NCBI GenBank assembly: GCA_033855775.1
Contig: JAWVFT010000016.1
Coordinates: 1 to 27,264 of the forward strand
Direction of reading: 5' to 3'
DNA from: DASVTR01 sp033855775
GTDB lineage: Bacteria > Acidobacteriota > Blastocatellia > Pyrinomonadales > Pyrinomonadaceae
DNA length: 27,264 bases
The notes below the pieces were generated by a model that saw only the letters and a program-made list of their open reading frames with translations, was not told the origin of the DNA and made no database searches. Both the position numbers and the translations under genes were made by a program. Positions 24,404 to 27,264 of this stretch are shown one piece after another. How positions within the stretch are numbered: position 1 is the stretch's first letter; every line of letters starts with the position of its first letter.

Positions 24404-26827
24404 CTATGGGCCGCACTCCGCGTCGGTGTGCGTGATGACGGAGCCGAAGCGTTGCTGGTACTCGCCGGAAGTGATGAAGGCGCAGACCATCGCGCGATAG
24501 TTGTTCGGCACGCGGTCGTTGAGAATGCCGAGCCAGAATTGATAGCCGCCTTCGTCCGGGTTGCGTTGCAGGTAGCCGAAGTATTGCATCAAGACGAACG
24601 CCGCGTTGTACTCGGCTTGCTGGAATGCAGGATTGTCTGCGACGAGGCGCACGATTCGCGCGCGGCTCTGATTGGCGGCGTAGTCTGCGATGAGCGCGGC
24701 GCGCGCGCCGGATAAATCCACGCCTGAGTTTTGGCGAACGCTGTTGAGCAGCGCGTCTGTAAAGCTCGCGCCGTCGAGCGTCAGCGGATAGCGTTGGAGA
24801 AACTCAGGGCGCGCGACCCAAGCGGCGGCAAACGCCTGCTTGCTGGCTTCGAGTTGCGGGCCTTCGGGGACGAGGCGGCGGTCACTGGTGAACTGCGTGA
24901 AGGTCGGGCGCGCGCCGTAGCTGGCTTTGTAGAAACGATAGACGAAGCTGCCCGTGCGCTGAAATTCGTTCTCGACGAAGAAGGCTGCCGAGACGTTGAT
25001 GCGCTCACGAATGACGCAGGCGGCGTCAGCGCAATTGTTAATCTGGCCGGACCAGTAGCCGAGGCCGCCTGAGTCCGGCTCACGATTGAGGAAGTCGCGG
25101 TAATGCTGGCCGACGAAAAACTGCGGGTCGTCAAGCTGGTTGACGGGCGGAGAGTTTGGCGCGATGCGTCCCCACCACGTTCCCCAACGGTCACAGTCGG
25201 ACGAGCATGAAGCGGTGGCGGAGGTCGCGGCGTATTCCTGAATCGTCCAAAGGTCTGTGTCGTTGGCCGGGTCAACGACCGTGTTGCTGTAGTCGCCCCA
25301 ACGATTCTTTCCGCTGCTGTAGGTCTTGTAGTAGGAAGCTTCGCCGCTCTTGAGAACGGCGTCGTCGCGCATCGTGTTGGGCGCGTCCGAGGCGGCGCGA
25401 AAGGCGTAGTTGGCGCTGGCATACTGCGTGGGCGAATAGCGCGAGAAGCCAAGCAGGACATCATTGAACTTGTTGACGGCGATGCTCGGAAAGGCGTAGA
25501 AGGTCGCGCCCGTCGTGTCTTCGATGCGCCCGCGCTGCCTGACCGCGCCCGTCGTCGAGAGTTCCCACCATTGCAGCGCGCTGCGGACGGGAGAGTTTCC
25601 GGCGGGGAGAAAAACGGTGTGCGCGCACCAGAGCGAGCCGTTGCGATAGACGACCGATTGGATGCGCGAATCGTTGGTCTGAATCTTTCTTGAAGAACTC
25701 TGCTGCGGCGCAAAGTCGACCCCTCCGTTGTTCGTGCTGGCCCAGGGGTTCGGCGTGCCAGAGAAGATGGACGGCGTGAGGTCAATGCGTTCGGAGCCGA
25801 GCGCGCCCGTGATGGCGTAGAGACGAAGGAAGCCGCTGCCGCCGCTGTTGCCGTTGAAATCCTGCACGAGATAGAGCGTCGCCAGCGTCCGGTCGTAGGT
25901 CAGGGCTGGCGTTTGCGTTTGACCGATGCCGGCGAGCGCGATATCTGTGAAGAGTCCCGGCCCGCCGTTGTAAAAGTTCGCTTTGTTGAGGACGAAAACT
26001 TTCGAGGCCGAGACGCCCACCGCGTCGTTGACCGGAAACATGTTGGCCTGAATCACAATCCAATCTTTGTTGAATCCGATGCTCGGATAATCCGCCCAGA
26101 GGATGTTGGCCGGGTCTGCGTCTAAACGATAGAGCGTCCAGTTGGCCGTCGGGTCGCTGGTTTGCGAGACGCCGACGAGGATGCTTGAGCCAGCCGAACG
26201 CCGCTCGGCGCAGGAAATCATCACCCAACGATTGCTGAGCGGGTCGTAGACGACTTTCGGGTCGAAGACATCGAGCGCAGAGCTTGAGAGCGCGGCCCAG
26301 AAGGTTGTCAGCAAGACCGAGCTAATGATGTTTCCGGCTTTATCCTGAATCCGCACGCGACCGTTATGCACGGTCATCAAGTGTTGGAGCCCGACGGCGC
26401 CGTGCGTGTCGGGCGGAATATCGCCGTTGTCGTTCGAGGCGCGAAAGCTCGCGGCGGCGAGCGGCGAAGCAGACAAAGCGTTGAAGCTGCGCGCGGCGGA
26501 AGACGACGAAGACGAAGGACGCAGGGGTTCGGTCTGGATGATGGCGTCCGCCGGAATCGGCAAATTTTCGGGCTGCTCTTCGGGCGGCTCAATCTCTTCC
26601 CTGCGCCTGCCGGACGCGGCGCGCGGCGCGGTTTGCTTCTCCGCGACGATTGACATGTTGACGACGATTGAGCGCATGGCGCGTCGGCGCGAAGACACGC
26701 TCTGCCCCGCGCTCGTTTGAGGGCGGCGCGTTTGGGCCTGCGCCAGACCTGCGCCAGCGACAACGATGAAGACGTTCAGCAATAACCAGCCGAGCAGCCC
26801 TGGAAGTTGAAAATCTTTGCGTCTCAT
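24404..26827 (-). CDS. Large secreted protein with C-terminal DUF4214 region
   Basis: An 807-residue exported protein. MRRKDFQLPGLLGWLLLNVFIVVAGAGLAQAQ is the signal peptide and fixes the start at 26827; a TTG at 26851 is possible but adds only eight residues. After a Pro/Ser-rich linker, residues of about 120-560 look like a beta-propeller or repeat domain (DTHGAVGLQHLMTVHNGRVRIQDKAG, FDPKVVYDPLSNRWVMISCAE, DLWTIQEYA). The last 240 residues include DUF4214 features: FLNREPDSGGLGYWSGQIN and LQRNPDEGGYQFWLGILN, each with the R-x-PD-xGG-x-x-(Y/F)W signature. DUF4214 occurs in surface and adhesin-like proteins, but its role is unclear. No enzyme motif is seen. The far 3' end is duplicated in the next gene to the right. 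Confidence 0.88.
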   Translation of the reverse strand: MRRKDFQLPGLLGWLLLNVFIVVAGAGLAQAQTRRPQTSAGQSVSSRRRAMRSIVVNMSIVAEKQTAPRAASGRRREEIEPPEEQPENLPIPADAIIQTEPLRPSSSSSSAARSFNALSASPLAAASFRASNDNGDIPPDTHGAVGLQHLMTVHNGRVRIQDKAGNIISSVLLTTFWAALSSSALDVFDPKVVYDPLSNRWVMISCAERRSAGSSILVGVSQTSDPTANWTLYRLDADPANILWADYPSIGFNKDWIVIQANMFPVNDAVGVSASKVFVLNKANFYNGGPGLFTDIALAGIGQTQTPALTYDRTLATLYLVQDFNGNSGGSGFLRLYAITGALGSERIDLTPSIFSGTPNPWASTNNGGVDFAPQQSSSRKIQTNDSRIQSVVYRNGSLWCAHTVFLPAGNSPVRSALQWWELSTTGAVRQRGRIEDTTGATFYAFPSIAVNKFNDVLLGFSRYSPTQYASANYAFRAASDAPNTMRDDAVLKSGEASYYKTYSSGKNRWGDYSNTVVDPANDTDLWTIQEYAATSATASCSSDCDRWGTWWGRIAPNSPPVNQLDDPQFFVGQHYRDFLNREPDSGGLGYWSGQINNCADAACVIRERINVSAAFFVENEFQRTGSFVYRFYKASYGARPTFTQFTSDRRLVPEGPQLEASKQAFAAAWVARPEFLQRYPLTLDGASFTDALLNSVRQNSGVDLSGARAALIADYAANQSRARIVRLVADNPAFQQAEYNAAFVLMQYFGYLQRNPDEGGYQFWLGILNDRVPNNYRAMVCAFITSGEYQQRFGSVITHTDAECGP
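24432..24502 (-). repeat. 71-bp exact duplicate of a DUF4214 gene end (copy A)
   Basis: These bases encode NYRAMVCAFITSGEYQQRFG and the next few residues, and are identical base for base to 27194-27264 at the window edge. The other copy probably extends further beyond the window. Confidence 0.95.
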
Positions 26828-27062
26828 CTTCGTCTGATTCAACGAGCGCAAGCGGCAAGCGCTCCGTGCTTTGGCTAGTGGTTTGTTGGCCGCGCCCGTT
26901 TCAGTTGTCCTTGGGAAAATCTTGCTGGCCGCGCTGAGGAAGCGATGGGCTGCCGCGACACGGCAGCTGACCGTTCAAGGCAATTTCGACTATACAATAT
27001 TCCGGTTGTCTCTGTCAGCAGTCGAGTTTTAAAATCAAAATCAGTGGCCCACCATAAAGCAA
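26828..27062 (-). other. Leader and promoter region of the DUF4214 gene
   Basis: No gene is present. On the minus strand a promoter-like pair, CTGACA (27014-27019) and TATAGT (26989-26994), points into the gene, but the spacing is 19 bp, which is long. The resulting leader would be about 150 nt. It contains a perfect hairpin, GCTGCCG-CGACA-CGGCAGC (26949-26967), and two copies of TGGCCGCGC. Confidence 0.45.
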
Positions 27063-27100
27063 ACGCAGGCGAATAAGTTTAACTTTACTCGCCTGCGTTG
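27063..27100 (-). terminator. Hairpin terminator of the right-edge DUF4214 gene
   Basis: AACGCAGGCGA (27063-27073) pairs perfectly with TCGCCTGCGTT (27090-27100) over 11 bp, and the 16-nt loop contains a further AAGT/ACTT stem. Outer bases CCACC/GGTGG can extend the structure. On the minus strand a T-rich stretch (GATTTTGATTTT) follows about 20 nt later. It lies 57 bp after the stop of the partial gene at the window edge. Confidence 0.8.
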
Positions 27101-27156
27101 TCTGTGGTGGACGATTGGCCGCCCGGTTTACTGTTCGATGCTACTGCCCACGTTCT

Positions 27157-27264
27157 TTAAGGCCCGACGAACGCGCAGTCGGCGTTCGAGCGTGTGATGA
27201 CGGAGCCGAAGCGTTGCTGGTACTCGCCGGAAGTGATGAAGGCGCAGACCATCGCGCGATAGTT
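27157..27264 (-). CDS. 3' end of a second DUF4214 protein (start outside window)
   Basis: The last 35 codons end with TAA at 27157-27159. The protein reads NYRAMVCAFITSGEYQQRFG, then SVITRSNADCAFVGP. It is the same C-terminus as the complete DUF4214 protein to its left, which ends SVITHTDAECGP. The first 71 bases of overlap are identical at the DNA level and the tails then diverge. Nothing can be said about its N-terminal domains. Confidence 0.88.
   Translation of the reverse strand, partial: NYRAMVCAFITSGEYQQRFGSVITRSNADCAFVGP
27194..27264 (-). repeat. 71-bp exact duplicate of a DUF4214 gene end (copy B)
   Basis: Identical to 24432-24502 at every base, including synonymous positions; the match runs off the window edge. 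Confidence 0.95.

Overview
The window is high-GC bacterial DNA, most likely from an Acidobacteriota soil lineage of the Blastocatellia/Pyrinomonadales type. I infer this from the gene mix: large secreted proteins with DUF4214 tails, a fungalysin (M36) peptidase with a BACON domain, a sorbosone-dehydrogenase-like secreted protein, and a long acyl-CoA catabolic operon. No ribosomal or other taxonomic marker gene is present, so this placement is tentative. I see no tRNA, rRNA, CRISPR array or intact insertion sequence.

Left part (1-5870). The 3' end of a beta-propeller-like gene (+) converges on an M36 metallopeptidase gene (-), with a shared hairpin terminator between them. Next come a structured gap of about 500 bp, a secreted sorbosone-dehydrogenase-family gene (-), and a gap holding the 3' remnant of an alpha/beta hydrolase and a TetR-type operator. 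An MECR/Etr1-like 2-enoyl thioester reductase (5871-6857, +) follows, apparently controlled by that operator.

Central part (7080-24181). Seventeen kilobases of minus-strand genes read as one acyl-CoA degradation operon. In transcription order they are: tetR, etfB, etfA, a membrane-bound heterodisulfide-reductase-like Fe-S oxidoreductase (ETF:quinone oxidoreductase type), two acyl-CoA dehydrogenases that look like a catalytic/non-catalytic heteromeric pair, a decayed SDR, an acyl-CoA ligase, an intact SDR, a class II aldolase-like protein, a 3-hydroxyacyl-CoA dehydrogenase lacking the usual C-terminal hydratase domain, a thioesterase remnant, a MaoC-like protein, a third acyl-CoA dehydrogenase (ACAD10/11 type, Asp in place of Glu), a second MaoC hydratase, a DinB-family protein, a PaaI-type thioesterase and an APH-fold phosphotransferase. 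The tetR promoter carries an operator identical at 15 of 16 bases to the one upstream of the enoyl reductase, so the two units probably form one regulon.

The most interesting reading is that the distal part of the operon (APH kinase, ACAD10/11-type dehydrogenase, MaoC proteins) is an unfused bacterial version of the eukaryotic ACAD10/ACAD11 fusion and the Pseudomonas LvaA/LvaC pair. Those systems phosphorylate 4-hydroxyacyl-CoA and then eliminate phosphate, so the operon may degrade 4-hydroxy (gamma-hydroxy) acids. ETF and the Fe-S oxidoreductase would pass electrons from all three dehydrogenases to the quinone pool. No thiolase or crotonase-type hydratase is present in the window.

Right part (24404-27264). 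A large secreted protein with a DUF4214 tail (-) is followed by the 3' end of a second DUF4214 gene (-). Their last codons share 71 identical bases. The window also holds unusual non-coding repeats: two inverted-repeat elements built from GTGACRA heptamers that exactly fill two gaps in the operon, a five-unit 23-bp degenerate tandem array at the operon's 3' end, and several short direct repeats.
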